Of a stretch of DNA of 64,000 nucleotides, positions 37,659-47,167 are shown one piece after another. Source of the DNA: Brevibacterium epidermidis NBRC 14811 (GTDB lineage Bacteria; Actinomycetota; Actinomycetes; Actinomycetales; Brevibacteriaceae); NCBI RefSeq assembly GCF_001570805.1, contig NZ_BCSJ01000013.1:124001-188000 (forward strand), read 5' to 3'. The position numbers were made by a program, and so were the translations under genes. The stretch's first letter is position 1. Every line of letters begins with the position of its first letter. The notes under the pieces were generated by a model that saw only the letters and a program-made list of their open reading frames with translations, was not told the origin of the DNA and made no database searches.

Positions 37659-37949
37659 ATGCCGGTCTTCGCCGTCACCTATCACTATGGTCCCGATACC
37701 GATACGCGGATGGAGCACCGCCCCGCGCACCGTCAATGGCAGGCGGAGATGAATGAGGCCGGGACGATCCTCGCCTCCGGCCCTCTGGACAATGATCCGC
37801 AGCCGGGAGGGCTGCTGATCCTCAGCGCCGCCGACCGTGCGGAGGTCGAAGGTCAACTGGCCGCCGATCCCTATGCGTCGCTCGGTGTCATCGAGTCGAC
37901 GGACATCCGTGAGTGGACTCCCGTGTTCGGGCCCTTCGCACAAAGCTGA
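37659..37949 (+). CDS. YciI-family protein
   Basis: A 96-residue ferredoxin-fold YciI-like protein. The conserved His and Asp in EHRPAHRQWQ and GPLDND are typical, with DPYASLGVIESTDIREW at the end. The family is poorly characterised; one member is a dehalogenase. ATG 37659 has GAGGAG six bases upstream. It is divergent from the helicase across 65 bases and followed by two hairpins. Confidence 0.85.
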   Translation: MPVFAVTYHYGPDTDTRMEHRPAHRQWQAEMNEAGTILASGPLDNDPQPGGLLILSAADRAEVEGQLAADPYASLGVIESTDIREWTPVFGPFAQS

Positions 37950-37959
37950 GACCCTCTCT

Positions 37960-37977
37960 GTCCGAGGCGACTCGGAC
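37960..37977 (+). terminator. First hairpin after the YciI gene
   Basis: GTCCGAG and CTCGGAC pair across a GCGA loop, 11 bases after the stop. A larger hairpin follows immediately. Confidence 0.45.
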
Positions 37978-37986
37978 CGAACAGAC

Positions 37987-38030
37987 ACGAGCGGGGTCCG
38001 TCTCGAGAGATCGAGACGGACCCCGCTCGT
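37987..38030. terminator. Bidirectional terminator between YciI gene and terC
   Basis: A perfect 20-bp stem (37987-38006 with 38011-38030) with loop GAGA and a short CTT after it on the + strand. It lies between convergent genes. Confidence 0.9.
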
Positions 38031-38077
38031 CTTGTGCCCACACCGAGGCGGTGCCGGCACGTCCGGGTCCTTACGGC

Positions 38078-39145
38078 TCAGGCCTCTTCGGACTCGCCGG
38101 ATTCGTCGGGGCTGATGTCCTTGAAGGAGATTCCGTCCTTCTTCATCTTCATCAGTGAGGCGACCGTGGCCACCGCCATGGCGAGGACGATGACGGTCAG
38201 GGACAGCCACGTCGGCACTTCGGGGATCGACTTGCCCCACGCAAGGAACTCCCAATCGCTCGAGTGCAGAGCATGGATGACGAGCTTGACGCCGATGAAG
38301 GCGAGGATCGCGGCGATTCCGTAGTTGAGGTAGACGAGCTTGTCGACGAGCCCTCCGAGCAGGAAGTACAGCTGACGCAGTCCCATGAGGGCGAACACGT
38401 TCGCCGTGAACACGAGGAACGCATTCTGTGTGACGCCGAAGATCGCCGGAATCGAGTCGAGCGCGAACATCACATCGGTCGAGCCGATGGCGATGAACAC
38501 GATGAACATCGGGGTCCAGTAGGTCTTATTGTCGTCGAGGACGACACGCAGCTTGTTGCCGTGGTATTCGTCGACGACGTTGATCCGCTTCCGCAGGAAC
38601 CGAATGAGGCCGTTCTCGCCGTCCCCTTCGTCTTCGGAGCCGAAGGCCTGCTTGTAGGCGACGACGAGGAGGAAGATGCCGAAGATGAAGAAGACTTCGA
38701 CGAAGGCGCTGATGATCGCCGCACCCGCGAGGATGAAGATGCCGCGGAAGACGATGGCGATGATGATGCCCACCATGAGCACTTCCTGCTGGTACTTCCG
38801 CGGTACCGAGAAGCTGCCCATGATGATGATGAAGACGAACAGATTGTCGATGCTCAACGAGTACTCGAGCAGCCAGCCGGTGAGGAATTCGCTGCCATGC
38901 TGAGCATCGCCGATGGCGAAGAGCGCACCTGCGAAGACCAGAGCCAGGGCGACGTAGAAGGCGACCCAGATGCTCGCTTCCCGCATCGACGGGGTGTGTG
39001 GTCGTTTGACGACCAGAAGGAGGTCGAAGACGAGGATCGCAACGACGATGATTCCCGAGGTGATCATGAACCAGACGGGAATCGGAGATTCACTCGCTGC
39101 CGCATCGTTGCCGCCGGCTGCGAGTGTGGAGGACAGGATATCCAT
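38078..39145 (-). CDS. TerC-family membrane protein, probable manganese exporter
   Basis: A 355-residue membrane protein with about nine helices. TerC motifs are YSLSIDNLFVF (about 89-99) and FALDSIPAIFGVT, with acidic residues in the membrane as expected for metal transport. TerC relatives in several bacteria export Mn or supply it to secreted proteins. The ATG at 39145 has AAAGG six bases upstream. A yybP-ykoY-like manganese riboswitch lies directly before it, strongly supporting a manganese role. The C-terminus is acidic (SPDESGESEEA). Confidence 0.88.
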   Translation of the reverse strand: MDILSSTLAAGGNDAAASESPIPVWFMITSGIIVVAILVFDLLLVVKRPHTPSMREASIWVAFYVALALVFAGALFAIGDAQHGSEFLTGWLLEYSLSIDNLFVFIIIMGSFSVPRKYQQEVLMVGIIIAIVFRGIFILAGAAIISAFVEVFFIFGIFLLVVAYKQAFGSEDEGDGENGLIRFLRKRINVVDEYHGNKLRVVLDDNKTYWTPMFIVFIAIGSTDVMFALDSIPAIFGVTQNAFLVFTANVFALMGLRQLYFLLGGLVDKLVYLNYGIAAILAFIGVKLVIHALHSSDWEFLAWGKSIPEVPTWLSLTVIVLAMAVATVASLMKMKKDGISFKDISPDESGESEEA

Positions 39146-39180
39146 GGATGCCTTTCGTGGTGAATAGGATGTATCCAGGT

Positions 39181-39279
39181 CGAAAGTCTCTCCCACGCGT
39201 TGAGTCTGCGTGCGCTCCGCGTCCGGACCCCTTGAGGGATCGTGGTGACGACCGCGGATGGACGGGATACTCCCTTTCG
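39181..39279 (-). promoter_or_regulatory. yybP-ykoY-like manganese riboswitch
   Basis: In the minus-strand leader the element opens with CGAAAGGGAGTA, contains CGGTCGTCA in the middle and closes with GGGAGAGACTTTCG. CGAAAG (39279-39274) and CTTTCG (39186-39181) form a perfect P1 helix. These blocks match the yybP-ykoY family (conserved AAAGGGGAGUA, GUCGUCA and GAGACCUUU), which senses Mn and often controls TerC-type genes. I see no terminator between it and the ATG, so control is probably translational. Confidence 0.85.
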
Positions 39280-39289
39280 CCAGCACACC

Positions 39290-39295
39290 AGTATA
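39290..39295 (-). promoter_or_regulatory. -10 element of the terC promoter
   Basis: TATACT on the minus strand matches the -10 consensus at 5 of 6. The expected transcription start (about 39283) is just a few bases before the riboswitch P1 helix. No good -35 is visible at 17-18 bases. Confidence 0.55.
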
Positions 39296-39331
39296 AACAT
39301 GCGAGCATCACTCGCGCGTCACCGGTGCGAC

Positions 39332-41464
39332 TCAGGCGTGGCCGGCCTCCTTCATCTGGCGCAGCTCCTGCTTGAGGTCGGAGAGCTCATCACGCAGGCG
39401 CGCAGCGAGCTCGAACTGCAGCTCTGCAGCAGCCGAATGCATCTGCGAAGTCAGCGATTCGATGAGCTCGGTGAGATCGGCAGCCGGCGGACGCAGCGAG
39501 CCGGGTTTGCCGGCGGCTTCCCTCTGTTCGTCCGTCAACGTCGAGTTGTAGCCGCGCTTGCCCTTGCCGTAGTCGAATTCGGTGAGCAGCTCACGAGTGT
39601 CCTCGTCCTCGCGCTGCAGACGTTCGGTGATGTCTGCGATCCGCTTGACCAGCGGGGCCGGGTCGATTCCGTGCTCTTCGTTGTAGGCGACCTGGATGGC
39701 GCGCCTGCGGTCTGTCTCGTCGATGGCATAGCGCATCGAATCCGTGATCGTATCGGCGTACATGTGCACCTGGCCGTTGAGGTTACGGGCGGCACGGCCG
39801 ATCGTCTGGATGAGCGATGTCGATGACCGGAGGAAGCCTTCTTTGTCGGCGTCGAGGATCGCCACGAGAGACACCTCGGGAAGGTCGAGTCCCTCACGCA
39901 GCAGGTTGATGCCGACCAGCACATCGAACTCCCCGGCACGCAGCTCTGTGAGAAGTTCCACACGTCGCAGGGTGTCGACGTCGGAGTGGAGGTACTGGAC
40001 GCGGACATCGTGTTCGAGCAGATAGTCGGTGAGGTCCTCGGCCATCTTCTTCGTCAGCGTGGTCACGAGCACACGTTCGTTCGCATCGACGCGCGTCCTG
40101 ATCTCGTCGAGCAGATCGTCGATTTGACCCTTCGTCGGTTTGACCTTGATCTCGGGGTCGACGAGTCCCGTCGGACGGATGATCTGCTGGACGTACCCGT
40201 TGGCGTTGCCGAGTTCGAAGTTGCCGGGCGTCGCGGACAGGTACACGCTCTGTCCGACTCGCTCCCGGAACTCGTCGAACTTCAGCGGCCTGTTGTCCAT
40301 GGCGCTGGGCAGCCGGAATCCGTGTTCGACGAGGGTGCGCTTGCGCGACATATCGCCTTCGTACATGCCGCCGATCTGCGGAACGGTGACGTGGGATTCG
40401 TCGATGACGAGCAGGAAGTCCTCGGGGAAGTAGTCGAGCAGACAGTTCGGTGCCGAACCGGGTGCGCGGCCGTCGATATGCCGGGAGTAGTTCTCGATGC
40501 CGGACGTGAAGCCCATCGACTCCATCATCTCGAGGTCATAGGTCGTGCGCATCTTCAGCCGCTGCGCTTCGAGCAGCTTGTTCTGCGACTCGAACTCGCT
40601 CAGCCGCTTCTGCAGCTCGTCCTCGATCCCGCTGATCGCGGTGGCCATCCGGTTCTCACCGGCGACGTAGTGGCTGGCCGGGAACACGTGGATCGTGTCC
40701 TCGTCGCGGACGATCTCACCCGTCAGCGGGTGGAGGGTCTGCAGCGATTCGATCTCGTCGCCGAAGAATTCGATGCGCAGCGCGAGCTCCTCGTACTGCG
40801 GGATGATCTCGACGGTGTCTCCGCGGACGCGGAAGGTGCCGCGGGTGAAGGCCATGTCATTGCGGGCGTACTGCATGGACACGAAGCGTTTGAGCAGTTC
40901 GTCCCGGTCGCATTCGTCGCCTTTGTGGAGGGTGACCATTCGGTCGACGTATTCCTCCGGCGTACCGAGACCGTAGATGCACGACACCGTCGAGACCACG
41001 ACGACATCACGCCGGGTCAGCAGCGAGTTCGTGGCAGAGTGCCGAAGCCGTTCGACTTCGTCGTTGATCGAGGAGTCCTTCTCGATGAACGTGTCCGTCT
41101 GCGGCACATAGGCTTCCGGCTGATAATAGTCGTAGTAGGAGACGAAGTACTCGACCGCGTTGTTGGGAAGCAACTGTCGGAACTCGTTGGCCAGCTGCGC
41201 GGCCAGAGTCTTGTTCGGCGCCATGATCAGCGTCGGTCTCTGCACCTGCTCGATGAGCCATGCCGTCGTCGCCGACTTGCCCGTACCGGTGGCGCCGAGG
41301 AGGACGATGTCCCGCTCCCCTGCATCGAGTCGTTCGGAGATCTCCTTGATCGCCGTCGGCTGGTCACCGGAGGGCGAGTACTCGGAGACGACCTCGAAAG
41401 GCGCTACCTCACGGGTGACGTCGGGTCGGTGGCCGATCGCTGGCAGGGGGCGTTCTGAGCTCAT
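39332..41464 (-). CDS. uvrB: UvrB, excinuclease subunit
   Basis: A 710-residue helicase-like subunit that verifies DNA damage with UvrA and recruits UvrC. Walker A is GATGTGKS at 57-64, the damage-probing hairpin includes [16 protein letters not shown] (106-121), and DESHVTVPQ is the Walker B region. Motif VI is QTIGRAARN. The C-terminal UVR motif (about 665-700) binds UvrC. It follows coaE by 109 bases on the same strand and precedes terC. Confidence 0.96.
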   Translation of the reverse strand: MSSERPLPAIGHRPDVTREVAPFEVVSEYSPSGDQPTAIKEISERLDAGERDIVLLGATGTGKSATTAWLIEQVQRPTLIMAPNKTLAAQLANEFRQLLPNNAVEYFVSYYDYYQPEAYVPQTDTFIEKDSSINDEVERLRHSATNSLLTRRDVVVVSTVSCIYGLGTPEEYVDRMVTLHKGDECDRDELLKRFVSMQYARNDMAFTRGTFRVRGDTVEIIPQYEELALRIEFFGDEIESLQTLHPLTGEIVRDEDTIHVFPASHYVAGENRMATAISGIEDELQKRLSEFESQNKLLEAQRLKMRTTYDLEMMESMGFTSGIENYSRHIDGRAPGSAPNCLLDYFPEDFLLVIDESHVTVPQIGGMYEGDMSRKRTLVEHGFRLPSAMDNRPLKFDEFRERVGQSVYLSATPGNFELGNANGYVQQIIRPTGLVDPEIKVKPTKGQIDDLLDEIRTRVDANERVLVTTLTKKMAEDLTDYLLEHDVRVQYLHSDVDTLRRVELLTELRAGEFDVLVGINLLREGLDLPEVSLVAILDADKEGFLRSSTSLIQTIGRAARNLNGQVHMYADTITDSMRYAIDETDRRRAIQVAYNEEHGIDPAPLVKRIADITERLQREDEDTRELLTEFDYGKGKRGYNSTLTDEQREAAGKPGSLRPPAADLTELIESLTSQMHSAAAELQFELAARLRDELSDLKQELRQMKEAGHA

Positions 41465-41535
41465 AGTCCAACCCTAGTCCCCGCCCCTGACATTGGGCAG
41501 TCCGGAGCCGGAACGACGCCGTCGACGACGTGCCC

Positions 41536-41551
41536 GGCGGCGTGTGCCGCC
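41536..41551 (-). terminator. Small hairpin between coaE and uvrB
   Basis: GGCGGC and GCCGCC pair across a 4-base loop, 23 bases after the coaE stop. There is no U tract, so it may be a weak terminator or only a leader structure of uvrB. Confidence 0.35.
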
Positions 41552-41573
41552 ATGTCGGTCGAATGTCACCGTG

Positions 41574-42749
41574 TCAGTCGAAGCTGTCGGGCACGAGCCT
41601 GCGACGCATCTCGAGGAAGTACGGTTCCTTCGACTCTGCGTACGCTTCCGTCTTCTGCTCGTCCGTACCGTCCGCTGCCTGTGCTGCGGCCATGAGTTCG
41701 CGCTTCATCTGCAGATAGCGGTCCCGCTCCCCCGCGTCCTCGGTGAGCAGGTCCCGGAATGCGCGGGCGAAGCGCGCACCGACGGAGTCTGCGGTGCGCA
41801 CATGCAGATTGACGGCCCGACCCGGGTCCGTGTTCGCGTGGAACCATTTCGGTTCGGTTCCGCCCTCGCCGAGGTGGTCGCTCAACTCTGTACCCGGATA
41901 CCCGAGTTCGGCCAGGCGAGGTGCCAGGTCGCGGGCTGCGGTGAGGTCGGGGACGATCAGCTGGAGATCGATGACGTCCTTGGCGGGCAGTCCTGGCACT
42001 GAGGTGGAGCCGATGTGGTCGATGGCGAACTCGTCGCCCGTGCCGAATCGCAGCTTCGCGACTACTCGCTGTGCGTCACCGGCCCAGTCCGCCTCCGCGG
42101 AGTCGACGAGTTCGAGGGCAGCCTTCGGTGCTCGCTGCCCGGCCGCGAGATTGGCGGCGAAGGGGCGGATCCGCGTTTCGATGAGCCGTCCGACTGCGGC
42201 CTTGGTCTCCTCGACAGAGCCGGAGTTATCGATGATGACGTCGCAGGCCGCACGGCGGGTCTCGTCATCGGCTTGGCGGGAGATCCGTGCGGCGGCGTCA
42301 TCGCGGTCCATTCCGCGGGAGTCCATGAGCCGCTGCAGCCTCACCTCGGCGGGCACATCGACGAGGAGATTGAGGTGGTAGGCAGGTGTCATCGAGTTCT
42401 CGACGAGCAGCGGTACGTCGTGGACGACGATCTCCGCGTCGGCGTGCCTGGCGAAGTGTTCGGCGGTTCGGTCGCGGATCGCCGGATGCATGAGTCCGTT
42501 GAGCTGTGCCGTGTGTTCGGAATCGACGAAGGCCGCCGATGCCAGTGCCGGTCGATCGAGTGAACCGTCGGGGTGCAGCACCTGGGGTCCGAAGGCCTCT
42601 GCCAGCTTCTCGAGCAGAGGCTGTCCGGGTTCGACGACCTCGCGGGCGATCTTGTCGGCGTCGATGAGCACCGCTCCGTGATCGACGAGCATCGCGGACA
42701 CCGTTGACTTTCCGGCGCCGATTCCGCCGGTGAGACCGATTCTCAGCAT
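41574..42749 (-). CDS. coaE: Dephospho-CoA kinase fused to a GrpB domain
   Basis: A 391-residue fusion. Residues 1 to about 195 are dephospho-CoA kinase, the last step of coenzyme A synthesis, with P-loop GGIGAGKST at 8-16 and the DADK segment near 31. Residues from about 225 to 385 are a GrpB/UPF0157 domain (IDHIGSTSVPGLPAKDVIDL), related to nucleotidyltransferases, whose role is not settled. The same fusion occurs in mycobacteria and corynebacteria, where the C-terminal part may help folding. It starts nine bases after the stop of the membrane protein gene. Confidence 0.92.
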   Translation of the reverse strand: MLRIGLTGGIGAGKSTVSAMLVDHGAVLIDADKIAREVVEPGQPLLEKLAEAFGPQVLHPDGSLDRPALASAAFVDSEHTAQLNGLMHPAIRDRTAEHFARHADAEIVVHDVPLLVENSMTPAYHLNLLVDVPAEVRLQRLMDSRGMDRDDAAARISRQADDETRRAACDVIIDNSGSVEETKAAVGRLIETRIRPFAANLAAGQRAPKAALELVDSAEADWAGDAQRVVAKLRFGTGDEFAIDHIGSTSVPGLPAKDVIDLQLIVPDLTAARDLAPRLAELGYPGTELSDHLGEGGTEPKWFHANTDPGRAVNLHVRTADSVGARFARAFRDLLTEDAGERDRYLQMKRELMAAAQAADGTDEQKTEAYAESKEPYFLEMRRRLVPDSFD

Positions 42750-42758
42750 GGGTTCATC

Positions 42759-44582
42759 CTACTGACCCAGCTGGTAGACCCGCACTCCCTCGTCGGCGAA
42801 GATCGGATCACCGACGGCGGTATCGAGGAATTCCGCATATTCGCCATCATCTCCCGGCAGGAGCGGGGCATCCGGGGCGAGGACGATGAAATCGACTCCG
42901 GTCTCCCGCAGCTCAGCAATTGCCGAAGCGACTTCCGAACTATCTGCGTCCGGCATGGGTTCCCCGTCGAAGACGGAGCCGTGGAGCAGTTCGTCGAGGG
43001 CATCTTCGGGGGCGGAATAGGTCACCGGCGATTCCGGACTTGAACCGATGAAATAACCGCCAGTCTCTCGATAGCGGAATCCGCTGACCGACTGCCACAC
43101 CATGGCTTCGTCGGCGTGGGGTTCGGCCCATGCCAGGGGGCGTGGGAAGGTCTTGACGACGGATCCGGCGGGGACCACCTCGGCGATGGAGCCCTCATAG
43201 AAGGACGGGACAGTCACTTCGTGGGCGGTCTGGGGCCCAGGCAGGACGGCCACTGCGGCGAGGACGAGTAAGACGAGGAGGGCGCGGGCGCGACGAAGCT
43301 TCCAGTGGCTCAGTGCCCATTGGAGACCGATTCCGAGCGCGGCGAACAGCGCGATCGTCGAGTGGAGGACGAGGCGCATGGGCAGGATGTTGTTGAGCAT
43401 GGGGATGGCCTCGATGAGACCGAACGGGCCGATTTCGAAGAGCACTCGGCCGCCGAGGAGGATCGGGGAGCCCAGTGCCAGCAGGAAGACGAGGAAGCCG
43501 GTTGCGCCCGCGATGCGCACCGGTACCTTGTGCACGGATCGGCGTCCGAAGCAGGCGACGATGAGCACGGCCGCCACCAGCGCGGGTGCGCCGATGTAGG
43601 CGCCGAGTTCGGCAGGGTCGATGTCCATGATCCGTGGCAGCGGGGAGACCCCGGAGCTCAGCCAGGCCGGGGCCGCGGGCAGGATTGGGTCGAGCAGATC
43701 GGTGTTCCACACTCCGTGCGGGCGGATGGCGCCCTGTGGGGAGTTCGGGCCGGCCATGGTCACCAAGAGCGGGATCGCGCACAGCAGGGCGATGATTCCG
43801 GCAATGACGGAGCCGAGGCCGAGCGCCAGCCAGGACCGGGTGCGGAAGAGACCACGCCCGAAGACGGCGATGCTTGCAAGGAAGCACAGTGCGGCGAGGA
43901 AGGTTCCGGCGAGGACTTCGGTGGAGACATAGAACTGGAAGCCGAGGAGGAGTCCGAAACCACTTCCGAGCAGCCAGAGTCGGCGGCGGCGCAGCAGTGG
44001 ACCGCTGCGGTCGGTTTTGGTTCGTCCGAGGTCGAGGAGTGCGAGGATCGCCCACGCGGTCAGCGGCGGGGTGACGATATAGGCGAGGTTCGGGTGGCCG
44101 CCGAGTTGGGCGATGACATAGCTGGAGAAGCCGACGCCGCCTGCGGCGATGAACGCCGGCAGACGGTCGAGGAAGCGGCGGAAGAGCACCGCTGTGGCCA
44201 GGCTGCCTAACACCGGAAGGGCGAGGATGAGCAGGTTGTAGCTCACGATCGGCCCGGCCACCCACGTCACGGGTGCGAGCAGGATCGCGAGGCCGGCCAG
44301 TGAGGTGTTCCACGCGCCGTTGACTCCCCCGCCGAGGGTGTTCATCGACTCCGTATACAGCAGGCCGCCGGTCTCGCCTGGGACGAATCCGAGGGCGTCG
44401 GCGACTACCTGTGCACCGTGTCCGAGCCACCAGATGAACAGAGAGGTGTCGTCATTGGAGGCGACGACGCCGCCGCCGGGGTCCGCGGCGACGGAGCCGA
44501 AGACGGTCAGGCTGCCGACGCAGAGGATGAGGGTAAACCACAGCCACGGACGCAGTCTCGTCCGAAATGTGGGGGCATACAC
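42759..44582 (-). CDS. Large polytopic membrane protein, possibly GT-C or YfhO-like
   Basis: A 607-residue protein with about 11 membrane helices from about 17 to 440 and a C-terminal extracytoplasmic domain of about 160 residues. The first external loop has ASNDDTSLFIWWL, where the acidic pair resembles the catalytic position of GT-C glycosyltransferases. No clear family is recognised. I chose GTG 44582 because GGGAG lies six bases upstream; that ribosome site is inside the 3' arm of the rpsA terminator. The next gene, coaE, starts nine bases after its stop. Confidence 0.7.
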   Translation of the reverse strand: MYAPTFRTRLRPWLWFTLILCVGSLTVFGSVAADPGGGVVASNDDTSLFIWWLGHGAQVVADALGFVPGETGGLLYTESMNTLGGGVNGAWNTSLAGLAILLAPVTWVAGPIVSYNLLILALPVLGSLATAVLFRRFLDRLPAFIAAGGVGFSSYVIAQLGGHPNLAYIVTPPLTAWAILALLDLGRTKTDRSGPLLRRRRLWLLGSGFGLLLGFQFYVSTEVLAGTFLAALCFLASIAVFGRGLFRTRSWLALGLGSVIAGIIALLCAIPLLVTMAGPNSPQGAIRPHGVWNTDLLDPILPAAPAWLSSGVSPLPRIMDIDPAELGAYIGAPALVAAVLIVACFGRRSVHKVPVRIAGATGFLVFLLALGSPILLGGRVLFEIGPFGLIEAIPMLNNILPMRLVLHSTIALFAALGIGLQWALSHWKLRRARALLVLLVLAAVAVLPGPQTAHEVTVPSFYEGSIAEVVPAGSVVKTFPRPLAWAEPHADEAMVWQSVSGFRYRETGGYFIGSSPESPVTYSAPEDALDELLHGSVFDGEPMPDADSSEVASAIAELRETGVDFIVLAPDAPLLPGDDGEYAEFLDTAVGDPIFADEGVRVYQLGQ

Positions 44583-44613
44583 AAAGGGCTCCCGGCCTTC
44601 CGACCGGGAGCCC
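44583..44613 (-). terminator. Terminator of rpsA
   Basis: GGGCTCCCGG and CCGGGAGCCC form a perfect 10-bp stem with an 8-base loop, followed by TTTGTG on the minus strand. It lies 15 bases after the rpsA stop and its tail touches the start codon of the next gene. Confidence 0.85.
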
Positions 44614-44628
44614 AAGTGATGGCTGCTA

Positions 44629-46113
44629 TCAGCTGCCTGCAAGCTTCTCACGCAGAGCTGCGAGAGCTTCGTCGCTGGCCAGAGTGCCCTCGTCGCTCGC
44701 CTCTTCGGAAGAGAACGATCCGGTGGCCGGAGCGGCATCGGCAGAGCCGACGGCATCGGCTGCGGAAGCCTCGGCGTCCGCTGCGATGGCCTTGGCGACC
44801 TGCTTCTTGTGCTCTTCCCAGCGTTCCTGAGCGGCGGCGTACTGCTGCTCCCAGGTCTCGCGCTGAGCCTCGTAGCCCTCGACCCATTCGTTGGTCTCGG
44901 GGTCGAAGCCCTCGGGGTACTTGTAGTTGCCGTCCTCGTCGTACTCCTGCGGCATGCCGTAGAGAGCGGGGTCGAGGAACTCTTCGGCCTCGGGGTCGAC
45001 GCCTTCGTTCGCCTGCTTCAGCGACAGCGAGATGCGGCGGCGTTCGAGGTCGATGTCGATGACCTTGACGTAGATGGTCTCGTCGACCGAGACGACCTGC
45101 TCGGGCAGATCCACGTGGCGCACGGCCAGCTCGGAGATGTGGACGAGGCCTTCGATGCCGTCTTCGACGCGCACGAATGCACCGAACGGAACGAGCTTGG
45201 TGACCTTGCCCGGCACGATCTGTCCGATGACGTGGGTGCGAGCGAAGTGCTGCCAAGGATCTTCCTGGGTGGCCTTGAGCGACAGCGAAACGCGCTCACG
45301 GTCCATGTCGACGTCGAGGACCTCGACGGTGACCTCGTCACCCACGGTGACGACCTCACCCGGGTGATCGATGTGCTTCCAGGACAGCTCGGAGACGTGG
45401 ACGAGTCCGTCGACACCACCGAGGTCGACGAACGCACCGAAGTTGACGATGGAGGACACGACACCAGGACGGACCTGGCCCTTCTGCAGGGTCTGCAGGA
45501 AGTCGTGACGGACGGCCGACTGGGTCTGCTCGAGCCAAGCACGGCGCGACAGGACCACGTTGTTGCGGTTCTTGTCGAGCTCGATGATCTTGGCTTCGAC
45601 CTGCTGGCCGATGTAAGGGGCGAGGTCGCGGACGCGGCGCATCTCGACGAGGGAGGCGGGCAGGAAGCCGCGCAGTCCGATGTCGACGATCAGGCCGCCC
45701 TTGACAACCTCGATGACGGTGCCGGTGACAACGCCGTCGTCTTCCTTGATCTTCTCGATGTCGCCCCAGGCGCGCTCGTACTGAGCACGCTTCTTGGAGA
45801 GCATGAGACGACCCTCTTTGTCTTCCTTCTGAAGAACGAGGGCTTCGATTTCGTCCCCGACCTCGACGACTTCGCCGGGATCGACATCGTGCTTGATGGA
45901 AAGCTCACGTGCGAGGATGACGCCTTCCGTCTTGTATCCGATGTCGACGAGGACTTCGTCACGGTCGACCTTGACGACTTCGCCCTCAACGATGTCGCCA
46001 TCGTTGAAGTACTTGATGGTCTCATCGACGGCGGCGAGGAAATCCTCAGCGGTTCCGATGTCGTTGACAGCGACCTGCTTCGGCTGCACCGATTCCGGCG
46101 TGGTGGTGGTCAT
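44629..46113 (-). CDS. rpsA: Ribosomal protein S1
   Basis: A 494-residue S1 with four OB-fold S1 domains (about 38-105, 125-190, 211-279 and 296-365), the usual number in actinobacteria rather than six. It binds mRNA on the 30S subunit. The C-terminal 130 residues are charged and probably flexible, with an Ala/Ser-rich end. I chose ATG 46113 ([10 protein letters not shown]), preceded by GGAG 11 bases upstream. A frame extension to 46236 runs through the promoter-leader region and is not supported. Confidence 0.95.
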   Translation of the reverse strand: MTTTTPESVQPKQVAVNDIGTAEDFLAAVDETIKYFNDGDIVEGEVVKVDRDEVLVDIGYKTEGVILARELSIKHDVDPGEVVEVGDEIEALVLQKEDKEGRLMLSKKRAQYERAWGDIEKIKEDDGVVTGTVIEVVKGGLIVDIGLRGFLPASLVEMRRVRDLAPYIGQQVEAKIIELDKNRNNVVLSRRAWLEQTQSAVRHDFLQTLQKGQVRPGVVSSIVNFGAFVDLGGVDGLVHVSELSWKHIDHPGEVVTVGDEVTVEVLDVDMDRERVSLSLKATQEDPWQHFARTHVIGQIVPGKVTKLVPFGAFVRVEDGIEGLVHISELAVRHVDLPEQVVSVDETIYVKVIDIDLERRRISLSLKQANEGVDPEAEEFLDPALYGMPQEYDEDGNYKYPEGFDPETNEWVEGYEAQRETWEQQYAAAQERWEEHKKQVAKAIAADAEASAADAVGSADAAPATGSFSSEEASDEGTLASDEALAALREKLAGS

Positions 46114-46217
46114 ATAGGTAGGGACTCCGATGGAATATTGGTCCAGATCCGGTACCCTGTCGGCAGGTCGTGATTGTTGCCGCAAGAACCGAATCCGGTC
46201 TCGATTGCGAATTTGGA

Positions 46218-46247
46218 CTTGTATGCACAGGCGCATACGGTTGTCAA
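46218..46247 (-). promoter_or_regulatory. Promoter of rpsA with a palindromic spacer
   Basis: The -35 is a perfect TTGACA (46247-46242), the spacer is 18 bases and the -10 is TACAAG (46223-46218, 4 of 6). An inverted repeat GTATGC-N6-GCATAC (46221-46238) fills most of the spacer. A leader of about 100 bases precedes the ATG. Confidence 0.65.
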
Positions 46248-46319
46248 TGCTAGCACCTTCTTGGGCGTGAATGCACGCCGAAGAGTCGAATTATCACCAC
46301 CTGGGGCCACGGAGGAACC

Positions 46320-47159
46320 ATGAGCGAAGGAACTGACGGAGCCGAGGTCATCAGCGGTGGCTATCTCCCGATCGATGAAGAGGCTTCAGTCCGGGCCAAT
46401 CGCAGCTATTGGGACAACTCTGCCGAGGAGTATCTGGCCGAACACGGCACGTTCCTCGGCGCTTCGGATTTCATCTGGTGTCCGGAAGGAATTCACGAAT
46501 CCGATGTCCGTCTCCTCGGCGATGTCGACCGGAAGCAGGTGCTCGAGGTCGGCTGCGGTGCCGGCCAGTGCTCCCGGTGGCTGGCCGAACAGGGAGCGAT
46601 CACCACAGGAGTCGATGTCTCCGCCGGAATGCTCGAGCAGGCCTCGCGTCTGCAGCGCGAACATCCCCTGAGCACCGAGGCGACTCCCCCGACGTTCCTC
46701 CTCGCCGATGCCCGGCAGCTTCCGTTCGCGTCGAACAGCTTCGACGGTGCGTTCTCGTCCTATGGCGCCCTGCCGTTCGTCAAAGACGCCGAGGTCGTCT
46801 TCTCCGAGGTGGCCCGGGTCCTGCGCAGTGGCGGGCAGTGGGTGTTCTCGACGACGCACCCGATGCGGTGGATGTTCCCCGATGTTCCGGGTGAGGCCGG
46901 TCTGACCGTCGAGTACTCGTATTTCGATCGCACTCCGTACGTGGAACTGTCCTCGGACGGTCAGCCGGTCTATGCCGAGCACCACCGGACGATGAGCGAC
47001 TGGGTCAGCCTCCTCGTCGATGCCGGCTTTACGATCGATTCGGTGACCGAACCCGAATGGCCGGAGGAGAACCGGACCGCCTGGGGCGGTTGGTCGCCGC
47101 TGCGTGGAGCACTCATGCCCGGCACTGTGATCTTCTCCACCACTCTGAACAAGGACTGA
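46320..47159 (+). CDS. Class I SAM-dependent methyltransferase
   Basis: A 279-residue Rossmann methyltransferase. Motif I is LEVGCGAGQCS (about 75-85), then GVDVSAGML and LLADARQLPFASNSFDGAFSS (DUE/UbiE-like). The N-terminal 40 residues (NRSYWDNSAEEYLAEHG) and C-terminal WPEENRTAWGGWSPLRG are typical of a conserved actinobacterial subfamily. The substrate is unknown. ATG 46320 has GGAGG four bases upstream. It is divergent from rpsA and convergent with the next gene. Confidence 0.85.
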   Translation: MSEGTDGAEVISGGYLPIDEEASVRANRSYWDNSAEEYLAEHGTFLGASDFIWCPEGIHESDVRLLGDVDRKQVLEVGCGAGQCSRWLAEQGAITTGVDVSAGMLEQASRLQREHPLSTEATPPTFLLADARQLPFASNSFDGAFSSYGALPFVKDAEVVFSEVARVLRSGGQWVFSTTHPMRWMFPDVPGEAGLTVEYSYFDRTPYVELSSDGQPVYAEHHRTMSDWVSLLVDAGFTIDSVTEPEWPEENRTAWGGWSPLRGALMPGTVIFSTTLNKD

Positions 47160-47167
47160 GGCGCCGC

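Noticed and set aside
41465..41573. SOS (LexA) operator before uvrB, also sought before uvrA at 35044-35097
   Set aside because: No sequence close to the actinobacterial LexA box was found in either gap.
46114..46236. N-terminal extension of RpsA
   Set aside because: It would run through the promoter -10 and leader; the standard N-terminus begins at 46113.
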